Shown one piece after another: positions 16,131-27,786 of a stretch of 64,000 nucleotides of DNA. The notes beneath the pieces are model-generated. The model saw only the letters and a program-made list of their open reading frames with translations, did not search any database and was not told the origin of the DNA. The translations under genes and the position numbers were made by a program. The stretch is from Longimycelium tulufanense. GTDB lineage: Bacteria; Actinomycetota; Actinomycetes; Mycobacteriales; Pseudonocardiaceae. Location: the NCBI RefSeq assembly GCF_014645795.1, contig NZ_BMMK01000014.1:102184-166183 (forward strand), given 5' to 3'. The first letter of the stretch is position 1. Each line of letters starts with the position of its first letter.

Positions 16131-16646
16131 TTATCGGACGTACCATTCCTGGGTCTGGTCGCCGAAGCTGCAGTCCTCGATAACGAGCCGCGAGGACCGG
16201 GCCGGCTGGGTCAGACACGCGTTGTGGAAGTGCTCGTTACGGAAAACCACGGAACCGGGAATGAGGCCGGCCTGCTGGCGCCAGTGTTGCGTCGCGTCCC
16301 GGTCACAATCCTGCAACACCAGTGGGGCGCCCATCCGCGCCTGCTCGCCGCCCTTGACGTCGACGCACAGGTTGCTCTGCACACCCTTGAAAACGGTGCT
16401 GCCATCGGGGTAGCTCAGCAGCTTGAACTGCTGGTTCTGGCCGAAGTGCAGGTTCCAGCCGTAGATCGGCGTGCCCTTGGTGGTGCGTCCGGCCTCGACG
16501 TCCATGACCTGGCGGTACTCGACGTTCTGGACGTACCGCTTCGCCACCATCGGCTCCGGCGACGCCGCGCTGGCACCGGAGGTGGGGAGCAGGGCGAACG
16601 CGGCCGCCACGGCGGCGATCGCCATACCAATCGAACGTGCGCGCAT
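16131..16646 (-). CDS. Secreted ricin-type beta-trefoil lectin
   Basis: This 171-residue exported protein has a signal peptide (RSIGMAIAAVAAAFALLPTS, cleavage after ASA). One R-type lectin domain follows with three repeats: Y.QVMDVEAGRTTKGTPIYGW, NLCVDVKGGEQARMGAPLVL and ACLTQPARSSRLVIEDC, each ending in a Q.W-like element (QNQQFKL, TQHWR, TQEWYV). Such domains bind galactose- or xylose-containing glycans, here without an attached catalytic domain. The ATG at 16646 is preceded by AAAGGA. A stand-alone exported lectin may bind cell walls or plant/fungal polysaccharides. It is convergent to the ATP-grasp gene across a strong terminator. Confidence 0.85.
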   Translation of the reverse strand: MRARSIGMAIAAVAAAFALLPTSGASAASPEPMVAKRYVQNVEYRQVMDVEAGRTTKGTPIYGWNLHFGQNQQFKLLSYPDGSTVFKGVQSNLCVDVKGGEQARMGAPLVLQDCDRDATQHWRQQAGLIPGSVVFRNEHFHNACLTQPARSSRLVIEDCSFGDQTQEWYVR

Positions 16647-17452
16647 GATCGTCCTTTCGGGTATTGCCGGTGGTGCGGAATGGGCGCTCCGAGCGTTTCG
16701 GGCGCCGGCCCGGACGTTTTCGTGTTGCCGTCCGTGGCCGGTGCCCGACGTTAGTAGCACGGGCCAGAATGGCCATCCGCTGACCGAGTGACCGGATCGG
16801 ATTTTTCCGACAATCCCTGATCGGTCGCGGGCCGGGCGGGTGAAAAATTCCGCGGTTGATAACGCGCGCAGAATTGCGGTAGCAACCAGTTTTTGCCCTT
16901 GGTGTCGGCATTCATTCGGGCTAGGTAGAAGGTGATCAGCCCTTCGTGCGACCCCGTCGGGCCGAAATCCCGGCCCCAGGGCGAGCGGTCGCGCTCCGTC
17001 GTCGTGGCGGGGCAGGGGAGAGGTGATCGAACCCTTCGGTGAACTCGCGGGCTGCCGGAGCGCAGCCTGTGCGCCGGGGTTCCTCCACTCGCCGATCCGT
17101 CCCTCCTCACGGTGGCTGGGGCTCCTTCGGACCGGGTGGCCCGACCGCCTTCACCGCTTGGTTACCGAGGTCTCCTGGCCGCCCCGTGGACAGTTCCGGC
17201 TCGCTCCCGGGCGGTGGCGACTGCGTCCCTCGTTCGGACGCGTCCCGTTGGGTGAGTTGTACCCGCGTCCTTACTCGATGCCGTGGCCCCCTGTGGCGCC
17301 CACCCGGCGACCGGTGCCAGTAGCTCCGGCGCTACCGGTGGCGGCGTGCCCGAAACATCCCACAGCGCGCGAGCGTTTACTCGTATCCAGCTCGAGTCGA
17401 CTGGCCCTTGTCCCAGTACGGGGGACACCGTCAAGGCTTCAGCTACGCCGAT
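16647..17452. other. Gene-free stretch before the HTH gene
   Basis: About 800 bases hold no convincing gene on either strand. The part at 16800-16920 is less GC-rich than the surroundings and should contain the promoter of the lectin gene. Open frames here are compositionally like random high-GC sequence. Confidence 0.5.
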
Positions 17453-17501
17453 GTGGGTGATTTCTTAGTTTAGCCTTGACTAAACCAAGGTCGTCACCCA
17501 C
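17453..17501. promoter_or_regulatory. Palindromic regulatory region before the HTH gene
   Basis: Nested inverted repeats lie 50-100 bases before the regulator gene: GTGGGTGA (17453-17460) with TCACCCAC (17494-17501), TTTAG (17469-17473) with CTAAA (17480-17484), and CCTTG (17474-17478) with CAAGG (17486-17490). TTGACT at 17476-17481 could be a -35 box. This looks like an autoregulatory operator/promoter for the downstream XRE-type regulator; binding is inferred. Confidence 0.55.
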
Positions 17502-17550
17502 AGTTGTCCGGACCACGTAGGAACCTGCTTCCTCGAGGGGAGGCTGAGAC

Positions 17551-17937
17551 ATGGCTGACCCACGGTTGTCGAAGGAGACCTACACGGAGCGGCTCCCCGA
17601 GGAGCTGGAGCTCTTACCAGCCGCTTTCACCGCCGCGATCCGTACCTTCATGTCGCGCCACAAGATCGACCAGGCGACCCTCGCCGCCATGCTCGGCGTC
17701 ACCCCCGGTCGCGTGAGTCAGATCCTGTCCGGCGACGCGAATCTCACCCTTCGAACCCTGGCCTCCGTCGCCGCCGCGCTCGACGCGCGTTTCGAGGTGA
17801 CCCTCGCGCCGCATCCGGAACGCACCGCCTCGACCGTTGAACAGGGCGCGTCGGCGGTCTGGTCAACGTCGGACGGCCCGATGTTCCAGGCGGGCAGCGG
17901 GGCCCAGCTAGGTTCGATGTCCCGGGGATTCCATTGA
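17551..17937 (+). CDS. XRE-family helix-turn-helix regulator
   Basis: This 128-residue protein carries one helix-turn-helix of the lambda-repressor type at about residues 25-85: FTAAIRTFMSRHKIDQATLAAML, the turn GVTPGRVSQILSGDANLTLRTL and ASVAAALDARFEV. The family binds operators as dimers, and such short members are often prophage, toxin-antitoxin or autoregulated switches. No toxin-like partner ORF is adjacent. The C-terminal 45 residues are low-complexity and unmatched. The ATG follows GAGGGGAGGCTGAGAC. The palindromic region just upstream is the likely own operator. The convergent neighbour is an unknown membrane protein. Confidence 0.85.
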   Translation: MADPRLSKETYTERLPEELELLPAAFTAAIRTFMSRHKIDQATLAAMLGVTPGRVSQILSGDANLTLRTLASVAAALDARFEVTLAPHPERTASTVEQGASAVWSTSDGPMFQAGSGAQLGSMSRGFH

Positions 17938-18046
17938 CCGCACACGGAAAATTACGCCAGCTTCGGCGCTTTCTCCTGCCGCACCATCACGACACCCGCG
18001 CGGTGGGTGCGTCTCCACTCCCGCTCAGCCTGACCGAGCACCGGGT

Positions 18047-18835
18047 TCACTGGCGGGAGGGCCGCCTGAGCGACGCCATGGTGAGACGCACGGCGGCGAT
18101 CCGTCCGGGGTCCTGATAGGACTCGACAGCGTCCAGGTGTCCCCAGAGATACGCCTTCTTCAGTAGTCGGATGAAGTGGTCCTTTGCCAACTCCAGTGTG
18201 GAGCCGTCCTCCGGCTGGTACTGCGACAGGCCCTTCTCGATCTCCCGCAGGTGGACCTGGACCTTCTTTCCCTTCTCCGTTCCCTCGCCGACCCTGCTCG
18301 TCAGTTCGCACGCCAGTTGTTGCGTGGCGAAGCGCAGGGCGCTGTCATCATCCTCGGGCCTGGGCATCTGCCCATTGATCCAGTCCATGGTGTCGTTCTC
18401 GAGCTGCCCGTTGAGCCGCTCCCGCAACATGGTGAGCTTGAGATAGAGGAGTTGCTTGGCCTGGCTCAGGACGTTGCGGCCGCGACCGGCCGCTGCCTCG
18501 CCCTCCGCACCGCCGGCGCTGCCCACCGCATTGGCCATCGCCGAGGCACCGGCGGACCAGACGACGGGCGGCAGGATCGGCGTCAACAGGGGGAGCACGA
18601 TTCCGAAGAGGGTGTGGAAAGACGTCTCGCAGCCGAGCAACGTGAACGTCTTGCGCCGGCTCTTCCACGTCTGGAGGAGGCGACCCCTGCTCTCACCGTG
18701 GCAGCGCGCCACGAGCGCTGTCGCATTCAGGATGAATGACACCGCGAATGCCCATGCCAAGTTGACGAGCAGGTCGAGCGCGTTCCAGTCGGTGGTTGAC
18801 GCAGCGGTGACGTAAAGCGTGACCGTGGCGACCAT
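18047..18835 (-). CDS. Unknown membrane protein with cytosolic helical domain
   Basis: This 262-residue protein has hydrophobic segments near the N-terminus (about 20-45, LVNLAWAFAVSFILNATALV) and about 75-95 (FHTLFGIVLPLLTPILPPVVW). A soluble, charged helical domain of about 150 residues follows, with KQLLYLKLTMLRERLNGQ, ALRFATQQLACELTSRVG and the C-terminal LLKKAYLWGHLDAVESYQDP. No family was recognised. It may be a membrane-tethered effector with a helical cytosolic part. It is convergent with the HTH gene, in a region of low gene density. It probably begins at the ATG/GTG around 18835, with TTTAGCC just upstream, so the start is uncertain. Confidence 0.65.
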   Translation of the reverse strand: MVATVTLYVTAASTTDWNALDLLVNLAWAFAVSFILNATALVARCHGESRGRLLQTWKSRRKTFTLLGCETSFHTLFGIVLPLLTPILPPVVWSAGASAMANAVGSAGGAEGEAAAGRGRNVLSQAKQLLYLKLTMLRERLNGQLENDTMDWINGQMPRPEDDDSALRFATQQLACELTSRVGEGTEKGKKVQVHLREIEKGLSQYQPEDGSTLELAKDHFIRLLKKAYLWGHLDAVESYQDPGRIAAVRLTMASLRRPSRQ

Positions 18836-19837
18836 TTAGCCACTCCAATGGCGGGGTAGCAAGGATGTTCGGGGAACCCTTGCGTTGTTACTGTCACGGC
18901 AATCGTTACGCGGCACTGTCCGCGTTACCTGGCACCACCTACGTTCGTTACCGGGTCAGACCGCCCCTGCTTCCGGAAGGACGCCCCGCGGCGTCGTCCC
19001 GCGTCGCAGTGGTTCGGTTCGCCGAAACGTGCCGCCGGCCCGTCCGAAGGCTCCACGAGTCATGGCTCCTCCTCCGTTTCCCTGCCGCTCCGCCCGCCAC
19101 ACCGGCTCCGCGGAGCGGCCGTACGTGTGTTGCCGGCGGGGTGGCTCCGGCGCGTGGGTGAACCGAGAAGCCGAGTGGCAGGGCGGGAAAGCTGAGCCTA
19201 CGTGAGGGGAGCCGCCGATGGGGAGGGGTAACTGGTCCGAGTGGGTGTTTTTCCTGGAACCGGGCCGTGCGGCGGCCACCGGACCGATCCACTGAAAAAG
19301 AAGTTCGTGTCTTGTCGGCGGATGACCGGACGATTCTTGCCACCTTTCGTCCGGTTAAAGGTGGGCACCGAAAGAGATTTTCTCCTTCGGTAAGTTGCTG
19401 ACACGATTTCCGGACGGAACACCTTTGCTTGCTTAAGCAAGGGTGCGGCTGCGTGGCGGGGAAGGTGGCTCCCATTGCCGGAGATGCCGGAGCCGCCCGC
19501 AACTCGAGACGCCCGGAATGTCCCAGATGTGTGGTCATGGTGGGCGGTCATCACCTGGACGCGATGACCGGACCGCCGGATAACGGGAACCTGCGCGGTG
19601 GCAGGGGCGTAGGTGACGTGAACGGGAGCGGGTGTTGGCGCGGGCAGGTGTGTACGCGGTGTCGGCCAGCGGGAGCCTTGCCGAGGGCAGGGGCCGGTCG
19701 TTTGGGCGAGATCGGTGCCGGTGTTGCCGGTCGACTCCGCGGATACGCCCACGTCAGCCCACCGGCATCCGCTTATGTTGTCGGCCCGACAGGCGGATAC
19801 CCGAGTGTTGGTTCGGCCGGGATGTCTGGCCGGTGAT
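18836..19837. other. One-kilobase gene-free region with several palindromes
   Basis: No gene is supported. Within 100 bases three clean inverted repeats occur: CCACCTTT/AAAGGTGG (19340-19347 and 19357-19364), a hairpin CCGAAAGAGA/TCTCCTTCGG (19368-19390) with one mismatch, and the perfect palindrome CTTGCTTAAGCAAG (19428-19441). They could be operators or a terminator of a lost transcript. The region adjoins a frameshifted gene, which fits local decay. Confidence 0.5.
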
Positions 19838-20663
19838 TCACAGGAGAACGGGATGAGGCGGAACTCCTCCACAGCCTCGTCGACCGGGCGCGCGATGGCA
19901 CCCCAGGATCGTCGCGGGGTCGTTGGCCAGCAGGTACCGGAATCGTGGCAACGCGTCGGTGGTGATCCAGCGCCAGCGGGCCTCGAACGTCGTGATGTTG
20001 GCGGTCGGCCCGGCCACGACGGCGAAGGGCGCGCCGCCGGGAATCGGCGACTGCGCGAGCATCTCGTCGTAGGACGGCTGCAGGACCATCAGCTGCTCGC
20101 GGTGGAGTATCCGCTCGTTGGCGAGTTCGACCAGTTCCGGGGCACGGGAGGCGATGTCCGCCCACACCCGGAGCAGGCCCGCGGGTACCTCGCCCGCCGC
20201 GTTCAGCCGGCGCATCGCCTCGATACCACCGTTGGCGTAAGCGTCGTGCTGCCACATGAGATCGGCGAAGAGGTCCTTGGCCATCGAGACCAGCTTGGCC
20301 TCGAAGTAGCGCAGCTCGGCATCGGCGATCTGGGCGAGGGAACGCAGCACGTCCGGCGAAAGGTCGACCCGCGGCGCGAGTGACTCGGGCGTCCCGCCGA
20401 GCGCGAGGAACTTGCGCACTGCCCGCAGATCTTGGAGTCCGGCGAGCACGACCTTGCAGGCCAGATTCGACAGGCGGGCCCACTCCATCTCCGTCTCACG
20501 AAGAAGCATCTCGCCGTAGTAGGTATAAATACGCTTCAGGGTCGGTTCGTTCGCGGTGAGGCCCAGCGCGGGGTCACAGGCGTCCCAGCCGATTCCCAGC
20601 CGTTCCGCGAGCTGCGAGCTGCCTGGAGTAGCGCTCACGCACCGCGGGGTCGAGCGGCGCCAT
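19838..20663 (-). pseudogene. Frameshifted helical protein gene (7-bp tandem duplication)
   Basis: The original gene appears to start at the ATG at 20663 (MAPLDPAVRERYSRQL). A tandem 7-base duplication at 20608-20621 (CGAGCTG twice on the plus strand) shifts the frame, and the protein continues AERLGIGWDACDPALG in another frame. About 240 residues then follow as soluble helices, including RIYTYYGEMLLRETEMEWARL and LVVLANERILHREQL-like segments. A second slip near a G run around 19898 would give a better C-terminus (GAIARPVDEAVEEF), but this is uncertain. An alternative GTG within the shifted frame could still make most of the protein. No family was recognised. It is probably in an operon with the small exported protein at 20740. 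Confidence 0.6.
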
Positions 20664-20739
20664 GAGACCTGGTCCAGTGCGTAGGCCGTCCTGGCCGACA
20701 TCGGACCGGCATCAGCGGTGATGTTGGCGGGCTCGACAG

Positions 20740-20955
20740 CTACTGGGATGTGGTCGGGTCGAACATCGAATCGGTCGTGGTGGTTTCGCCAGCGGGTCTG
20801 GCGGCGGCCGCATGCGCTGTTGGCCGGGTCAAACCGGTCCCCGTGGTGGCGCCAGGTTCGGGAGTCGCCGCACGTGCCTGGGCTCCGTCTACACCGGCTC
20901 CCGCGAGTAAGACCGTGATCAAGAACGCCGTTGCCACCGAGCGAGGACCAGACAT
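20740..20955 (-). CDS. Small exported Ala/Thr-rich protein
   Basis: This 71-residue protein starts MSGPRSVATAFLITVLLAGA, a Sec signal peptide with cleavage likely after AQA. The short mature peptide is rich in Ala, Pro and Thr (EPGATTGTGLTR, GETTTTDSMFDPTTSQ) and has no cysteines. The ATG at 20955 is preceded by GGGAGGG. It lies 77 bases upstream of the frameshifted helical gene on the same strand and may belong to the same transcript. The function is unknown. Confidence 0.6.
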   Translation of the reverse strand: MSGPRSVATAFLITVLLAGAGVDGAQARAATPEPGATTGTGLTRPTAHAAAARPAGETTTTDSMFDPTTSQ

Positions 20956-21211
20956 CACACCCTCCCGCCGTCGCCGTCCGACTGACCGGGGGAGCGGCCT
21001 GCCCCGAAGAGACGATGCGGGCTGACAGAATCCGGTCACGAACGAAGTTTGGGCTCGCGAGCGACGGAACCGCATATCGGCCCTTGACGGACGAAGCGCG
21101 TATCTGCCGCTGTGATGCCCGTCATGGCGACGGAAATGTACTGGTCAACGGCCTTGCGCCAGCCGGGTTGTCGGTCGGCGGAAACCCCTCGCGCACCCAT
21201 ACGATGACCAA

Positions 21212-23992
21212 GTGGGTGAACAAGTCAGCGACAGCGCACTGCGTCGAGCCCTCCGTCGGGCACGGGACGGGGCGGCGTTGGACGTCACCGAGGCCGCCGT
21301 GCTCATGGCGGCTCGCGGCGAACACCTGGAGGAGCTGCTCGCCACGGCCAGCCGGGTCCGCGACGCCCACCTGGCCGCCGAGAACCGGGCGGGCGTCATC
21401 TCCTACAGCCGGAACGCGTTCATCCCGCTGACCCGGCTCTGCCGCGACCGCTGCCGCTACTGCACCTTCGCCACGGTGCCGCACCGCCTGCCGGCGCCCT
21501 TCCTGGAGCGCGACGAGGTCCTGGAGATCGCGCGGCGCGCCGCCGCGGCCGGGTGCAAGGAGGCCCTCTTCACCCTCGGTGACCGCCCCGAGGACCGCTG
21601 GCCGGCGGCACGCGAGTGGCTCGACGCCCGCGGCTACGCCTCCACCCTCGACTACGTGCGCGCGTGCGCCATCGCGGTGCTGGAGGAGACCGGCCTGCTG
21701 CCGCACCTCAACCCCGGCGTGATGAGCTGGACCGAGCTGCAGCGGCTCAAGCCGGTTGCGGTCAGCATGGGCATGATGCTGGAGACCACCGCCGAGCGGC
21801 TGTGGTCCGAGCCCGGCGGCCCGCACTACGGCTCGCCCGACAAGGAGCCTGCCGTCCGGCTGCGGGTACTCACCGACGCCGGCCGTGTCGGCGTCCCATT
21901 CACCACCGGCATCCTCATCGGCATCGGCGAGACGCTCACCGAGCGCGCCGAGTCGCTGCACGCGATCCGCAAGCTCGCCCGGCAGTACCGGCACATCCAG
22001 GAAGTCATCGTGCAGAACTTCCGCGCCAAGCCGGACACCGCCATGCGCAACCACCCGGACGCCGACATCGCGGACCTCGCCGCCACCACGGCTGTCGCCC
22101 GGTTGCTCCTCGGATCCGGCACCAGCGTGCAGGCCCCGCCCAACCTCATCGGCGAGGAGCACGACCTGCTGCTGCGTGCCGGCATCGACGACTGGGGTGG
22201 CGTCTCGCCGGTGACGCCCGACCACGTCAACCCCGAGCTGCCCTGGCCGCGGATCGAGGAACTGGAGCGGCGCACGGCTGCCGCCGGCTTCGCGTTGCGC
22301 GAGCGTCTGACGGCGTACCCGCATTACGTCCAGTCGGTGCTCGGCGAGGGGCAGAGTGCACCCTGGATCGATGCCAGGTTGATCGGACACGTCTCGGCAC
22401 TCGCCCGCCCGGACGGCATGGCCGACGAAACCGCGATGCCGGTAGGCCGCACGTGGCAGGAGCCGGACGGCGGTTTCGATTCCACCGGTCGCACGGACCT
22501 GCACGCCAGCATCGACACCACGGGCCGCACCGGCGACCGCCGGGCCGACTTCGACACGGTCTACGGCGACTGGGAAGAGCTTCGACGCAGCGTCGTGGCA
22601 CGCCAGCGACAGGCTGACTCCCACGAGCGGATGGCCGAAGCCGCCCAGGATGCGCTGCTGTCCGCGGCAGAAGCGGGCGATTGCCCCGAAAATGCGGGCA
22701 GCGGCCTCGCATCTGCCAGCGAACTCCCGAATCCCGCGGGAACAGACCACCAATCCGCGGGCACGCTCCTGGAATCTGCGGGCACGCTTCACGCAACCGC
22801 ATCCGAGGTTGACCAATCGACGGACACGTCGCGACCGGGCCCGGGTCAGGGCGCGCCGGAGCGGTTGAACTCCGACGTCATTGCGGGGTTGAGGCTCGCA
22901 GCTGAGGACCCCGCGGCGCTCCTCGACGAGCGGCACACCGACGCCGCGCTCGCCCTTCTCACCGCCGACGGGCCCGCTCTGGAAGAGCTGACGCGCATCG
23001 CTGACCAGCTTCGTGCCGACGTCGTCGGTGACGACGTCACTTACGTCGTCAACCGAAACATCAATTTCTCCAACGTCTGTTACGTCGGCTGCCGGTTCTG
23101 CGCCTTCGCACAACGCGAGCGGGACGCCGACGCCTACCGGCTTTCCGTCGACGACGTCGCCGACCGCGCCGAGGAGGCATGGCGGGCCGGCGCCACCGAG
23201 GTCTGCCTGCAGGGAGGTATCGACCCGAAGCTGCCGGTCACCGGCTACGCCGACATGGTCCGCGCCATCAAGGCGCGCGTTCCCGGCATGCACGTGCACG
23301 CGTTCAGCCCGATGGAGATCGTCTCCGCCGCGGCGAAGGCGGGCGTGAGCGTCGAGGAGTGGCTGACCGAGCTGCGCGACGCCGGCCTGGACACCATCCC
23401 CGGCACCGCGGCCGAGATCCTCGACGACGACGTCCGGTGGGTCCTCACCAAGGGCAAACTGCCCGCCGCCACCTGGATCGAGGTGGTCAGCACGGCGCAT
23501 CGGCTCGGCATCCCGTCCAGCAGCACGATGATGTACGGCCACGTCGACCATCCCGGCCACTGGCTGGGGCACCTGCGCACCCTGGCGCGGGTGCAGGACG
23601 GCAGCGGTGGGCTCACCGAGTTCGTGGCGTTGCCCTTCGTCCACCGCAACGCGCCCATCTACCTGGCCGGCATCGCGCGGCCCGGCCCTACGCAGCGGGA
23701 CAACCGCGCCATTCACGCTATGGCTCGGCTGCTGTTGCACGGCCGCATCCACAACATCCAGTGCTCGTGGGTGAAGTTGGGGGACGAGGGCACCGCGCAG
23801 GTGCTCCGTGGTGGCGCGAACGACCTCGGCGGCACGCTGATGGAGGAGACGATCAGCCGGATGGCCGGCTCCGAGCACGGCTCGTCGCGCACGGTCGCGC
23901 AGCTCGAGGCGGTCGCCGCCGGGATCGGACGGCCCGCACGCCAGCGCACGACCACCTACGGCCCGGTGGAGGTGGCTCCCACGGCCCGGTGA
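21212..23992 (+). CDS. fbiC: FO synthase, fused CofG-CofH (FbiC)
   Basis: This 926-residue bifunctional radical-SAM enzyme makes the deazaflavin FO, precursor of coenzyme F420, from a pyrimidine ribityl compound and tyrosine. The CofG half has the cluster motif CRDRCRYC (Cys about 77, 81, 84) and the CofH half CYVGCRFC (Cys about 623, 627, 630). Mycobacterial FbiC is about 70 residues shorter. The extra length is a low-complexity linker (about residues 463-550) with repeated SAGTLxxSAGTL-like units, visible in DNA as repeated TCTGCGGGCACGCT-like 14-mers. The GTG at 21212 gives a normal start. No other F420 gene is adjacent. Confidence 0.95.
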   Translation: MGEQVSDSALRRALRRARDGAALDVTEAAVLMAARGEHLEELLATASRVRDAHLAAENRAGVISYSRNAFIPLTRLCRDRCRYCTFATVPHRLPAPFLERDEVLEIARRAAAAGCKEALFTLGDRPEDRWPAAREWLDARGYASTLDYVRACAIAVLEETGLLPHLNPGVMSWTELQRLKPVAVSMGMMLETTAERLWSEPGGPHYGSPDKEPAVRLRVLTDAGRVGVPFTTGILIGIGETLTERAESLHAIRKLARQYRHIQEVIVQNFRAKPDTAMRNHPDADIADLAATTAVARLLLGSGTSVQAPPNLIGEEHDLLLRAGIDDWGGVSPVTPDHVNPELPWPRIEELERRTAAAGFALRERLTAYPHYVQSVLGEGQSAPWIDARLIGHVSALARPDGMADETAMPVGRTWQEPDGGFDSTGRTDLHASIDTTGRTGDRRADFDTVYGDWEELRRSVVARQRQADSHERMAEAAQDALLSAAEAGDCPENAGSGLASASELPNPAGTDHQSAGTLLESAGTLHATASEVDQSTDTSRPGPGQGAPERLNSDVIAGLRLAAEDPAALLDERHTDAALALLTADGPALEELTRIADQLRADVVGDDVTYVVNRNINFSNVCYVGCRFCAFAQRERDADAYRLSVDDVADRAEEAWRAGATEVCLQGGIDPKLPVTGYADMVRAIKARVPGMHVHAFSPMEIVSAAAKAGVSVEEWLTELRDAGLDTIPGTAAEILDDDVRWVLTKGKLPAATWIEVVSTAHRLGIPSSSTMMYGHVDHPGHWLGHLRTLARVQDGSGGLTEFVALPFVHRNAPIYLAGIARPGPTQRDNRAIHAMARLLLHGRIHNIQCSWVKLGDEGTAQVLRGGANDLGGTLMEETISRMAGSEHGSSRTVAQLEAVAAGIGRPARQRTTTYGPVEVAPTAR

Positions 23993-24278
23993 GGGGCGTG
24001 GCTCGGGCGGAACAGCGCCTCGGGGTCGAGCCCGAGAGGCTCCCACAGCGCGGCGCGGGCCTCCGGGCACGGGACCGGATGATCTTGCTCCGAGGCGTGC
24101 TGTTACCGTGCGTCGCCGCAAGAATCCGAAGAGTTCCCCGAACGAGCCCTTGCGGGTTGACGGGTTGGGTAACTTCTCGGCGGTAACCTCGTGAACCGCG
24201 TGGGGCGCTTCGATCGCCCCGGCGGGGACGGCACGTCCCTCATCTGAACGAGGGGTAATCCCCCTGGGAGGCAGTCTC

Positions 24279-24557
24279 GTGCGCAGCCGAGCTCGCGCCG
24301 TGTCACGCCGTGCGGTGGCTCTTGCCGCGGCGTTCGCCTTCGTTGCCCTGATGGGGCTGGCGTCCGCCGGTAGCGCCGCGGCGGACGATGGCCATGTGCT
24401 CGCCGTGGAGACCCGTTCCGTCGCCCTGACCACGGCGCTGGGCGGGACCGTCGGTGTCACGGCGGTCGTGCTCGGGCTGGGCGGCATGGTGGCCGGTGCG
24501 GTGCGGCGCCGGAAGGGCGCCGCCGTCGCGGACCCCGCCAACGAGCGCGAGGACTGA
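24279..24557 (+). CDS. Small exported/membrane protein
   Basis: This 92-residue protein has an N-terminal signal-like segment (SRRAVALAAAFAFVALMGLA, cleavage possible after SAAA). A second hydrophobic segment follows (about 50-73, TTALGGTVGVTAVVLGLGGM), then a basic RRRKGA and an acidic tail. The mature protein is probably a single-span membrane protein. The GTG at 24279 is preceded by GGGAGGC at good distance. A TTGACG at 24158-24163 could be a -35 box. No family was recognised, and it stands alone between fbiC and a gene-free kilobase. Confidence 0.6.
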   Translation: MRSRARAVSRRAVALAAAFAFVALMGLASAGSAAADDGHVLAVETRSVALTTALGGTVGVTAVVLGLGGMVAGAVRRRKGAAVADPANERED

Positions 24558-26601
<2,044 letters not shown>

Positions 26602-26629
26602 GGAGGCCGATCCGGGATAGCGTCCCCGC

Positions 26630-27667
26630 GTGGTCGACGAGCGGACGGACAAGACCGAGCGGTCCCGGCTGGACCGGCTCCGCGAGCAGCGCGAGTGGCT
26701 GGACCACCTGTTCCGGACCAAGGACCGCTACAACGAGCGCTACGGCAACCACTACGCCGCGGCGATCACCTTCTTCAGCGTGCTCTCCCTCGTCCCGCTA
26801 CTGATGATCGCCTTCGCGGTCGGTGGGTTCGTCCTCGCCGGCCAGCCCGAACTGCTGGACCGCGCCCGGCAGGAGATCGTCGACGCGGTGCCCGACGCCA
26901 GCCTGCGCGACACCCTGCGCCGCGCCGTGGACCAGGCCGTCAGCCAGCGCTACTCGGTCGGCATCATCGGCCTGGCCTTCGCGCTCTACGCCGGCCTCGG
27001 TTGGATGTCCAACCTGCGGGACGCGCTCACCGCCCAGTGGGGCACCCCGGAACGGCCCAGCCCGCCGTTCCTGCGCAAGCAGCTTGCCGACCTGCTGGCA
27101 CTGGTCGGCCTGGGCCTGGCCATGGCCGTGTCGTTCGGCCTCACCGCGGCCGCCACCGGCTTCGCCGACCACCTACTCGAACTGCTCGGGCTCCGCGGCC
27201 AGACCTGGGCCGCGGTGTCGTTCCAGGTCCTGTCCATCGCCTTGGCCGTGTTCGCCAACTGGGTGGTCTTCCTGTGGGTGCTGGCCCGGCTGCCCCGGGA
27301 GCCGGTGGCGTTGCGCAGCGCCATGCGGGGCGCTCTGGTGGCCGCGGTCGGGTTCGAGGCCCTCAAGATCGTCGGCGCGGTGTACCTGGCGCGGGTCACT
27401 GCCACCCCGTCCGGCGCCGCCTTCGGCTCCTTGCTCGGCCTCTTGGTGTTCGCCTTCCTCGTCGCCCGGTTCCTGCTCTACGTCACCGCGTGGACCGCCA
27501 CCGCCCGGGAGAACCTGCGCCCCGAACCGATCCAGCCGCCACCACCAGCGGTGATCCGGCCCACGGTGGCCGTCGGCGCCCGGCCGGACACACGCACCGC
27601 GGCCGGGTTGCTGGGGGCCGGCGCGCTGGCCGGAATCGCGCTGCGTAGTCTCCTCCGTCGCCGGTAG
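26630..27667 (+). CDS. YihY/BrkB-family inner membrane protein
   Basis: This 345-residue protein of the YihY (virulence factor BrkB-like) family contains about six membrane segments, including AAAITFFSVLSLVPLLMIAFAV, VGIIGLAFALYAGLGWM and LVGLGLAMAVSFGLTAAATGF. The N-terminal RYNERYGNHYAAAITFFSVL region is the family hallmark. Its true biochemical role is not settled; the old ribonuclease BN assignment was disproved. The GTG at 26630 was taken as start. It follows trpS closely, as is common in actinobacteria. Confidence 0.9.
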   Translation: MVDERTDKTERSRLDRLREQREWLDHLFRTKDRYNERYGNHYAAAITFFSVLSLVPLLMIAFAVGGFVLAGQPELLDRARQEIVDAVPDASLRDTLRRAVDQAVSQRYSVGIIGLAFALYAGLGWMSNLRDALTAQWGTPERPSPPFLRKQLADLLALVGLGLAMAVSFGLTAAATGFADHLLELLGLRGQTWAAVSFQVLSIALAVFANWVVFLWVLARLPREPVALRSAMRGALVAAVGFEALKIVGAVYLARVTATPSGAAFGSLLGLLVFAFLVARFLLYVTAWTATARENLRPEPIQPPPPAVIRPTVAVGARPDTRTAAGLLGAGALAGIALRSLLRRR

Positions 27668-27786
27668 TGACCGCCTAGGGCTGCGGCGGGTAGCGACCGG
27701 TACGCCCACCCTGCCGTGGCGCGGCGTGGGGCGGGTGGGTGGCCAGGCGGGCCCGGTGCCCGCGGACCACCGAACGAAGGAGATCA

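Noticed and set aside
24150..24278. Possible cyclic di-AMP (ydaO-type) riboswitch before the small membrane gene
   Set aside because: The stretch is GC-rich with some pairing, but I could not match the conserved core of the riboswitch. A covariance-model search would decide.
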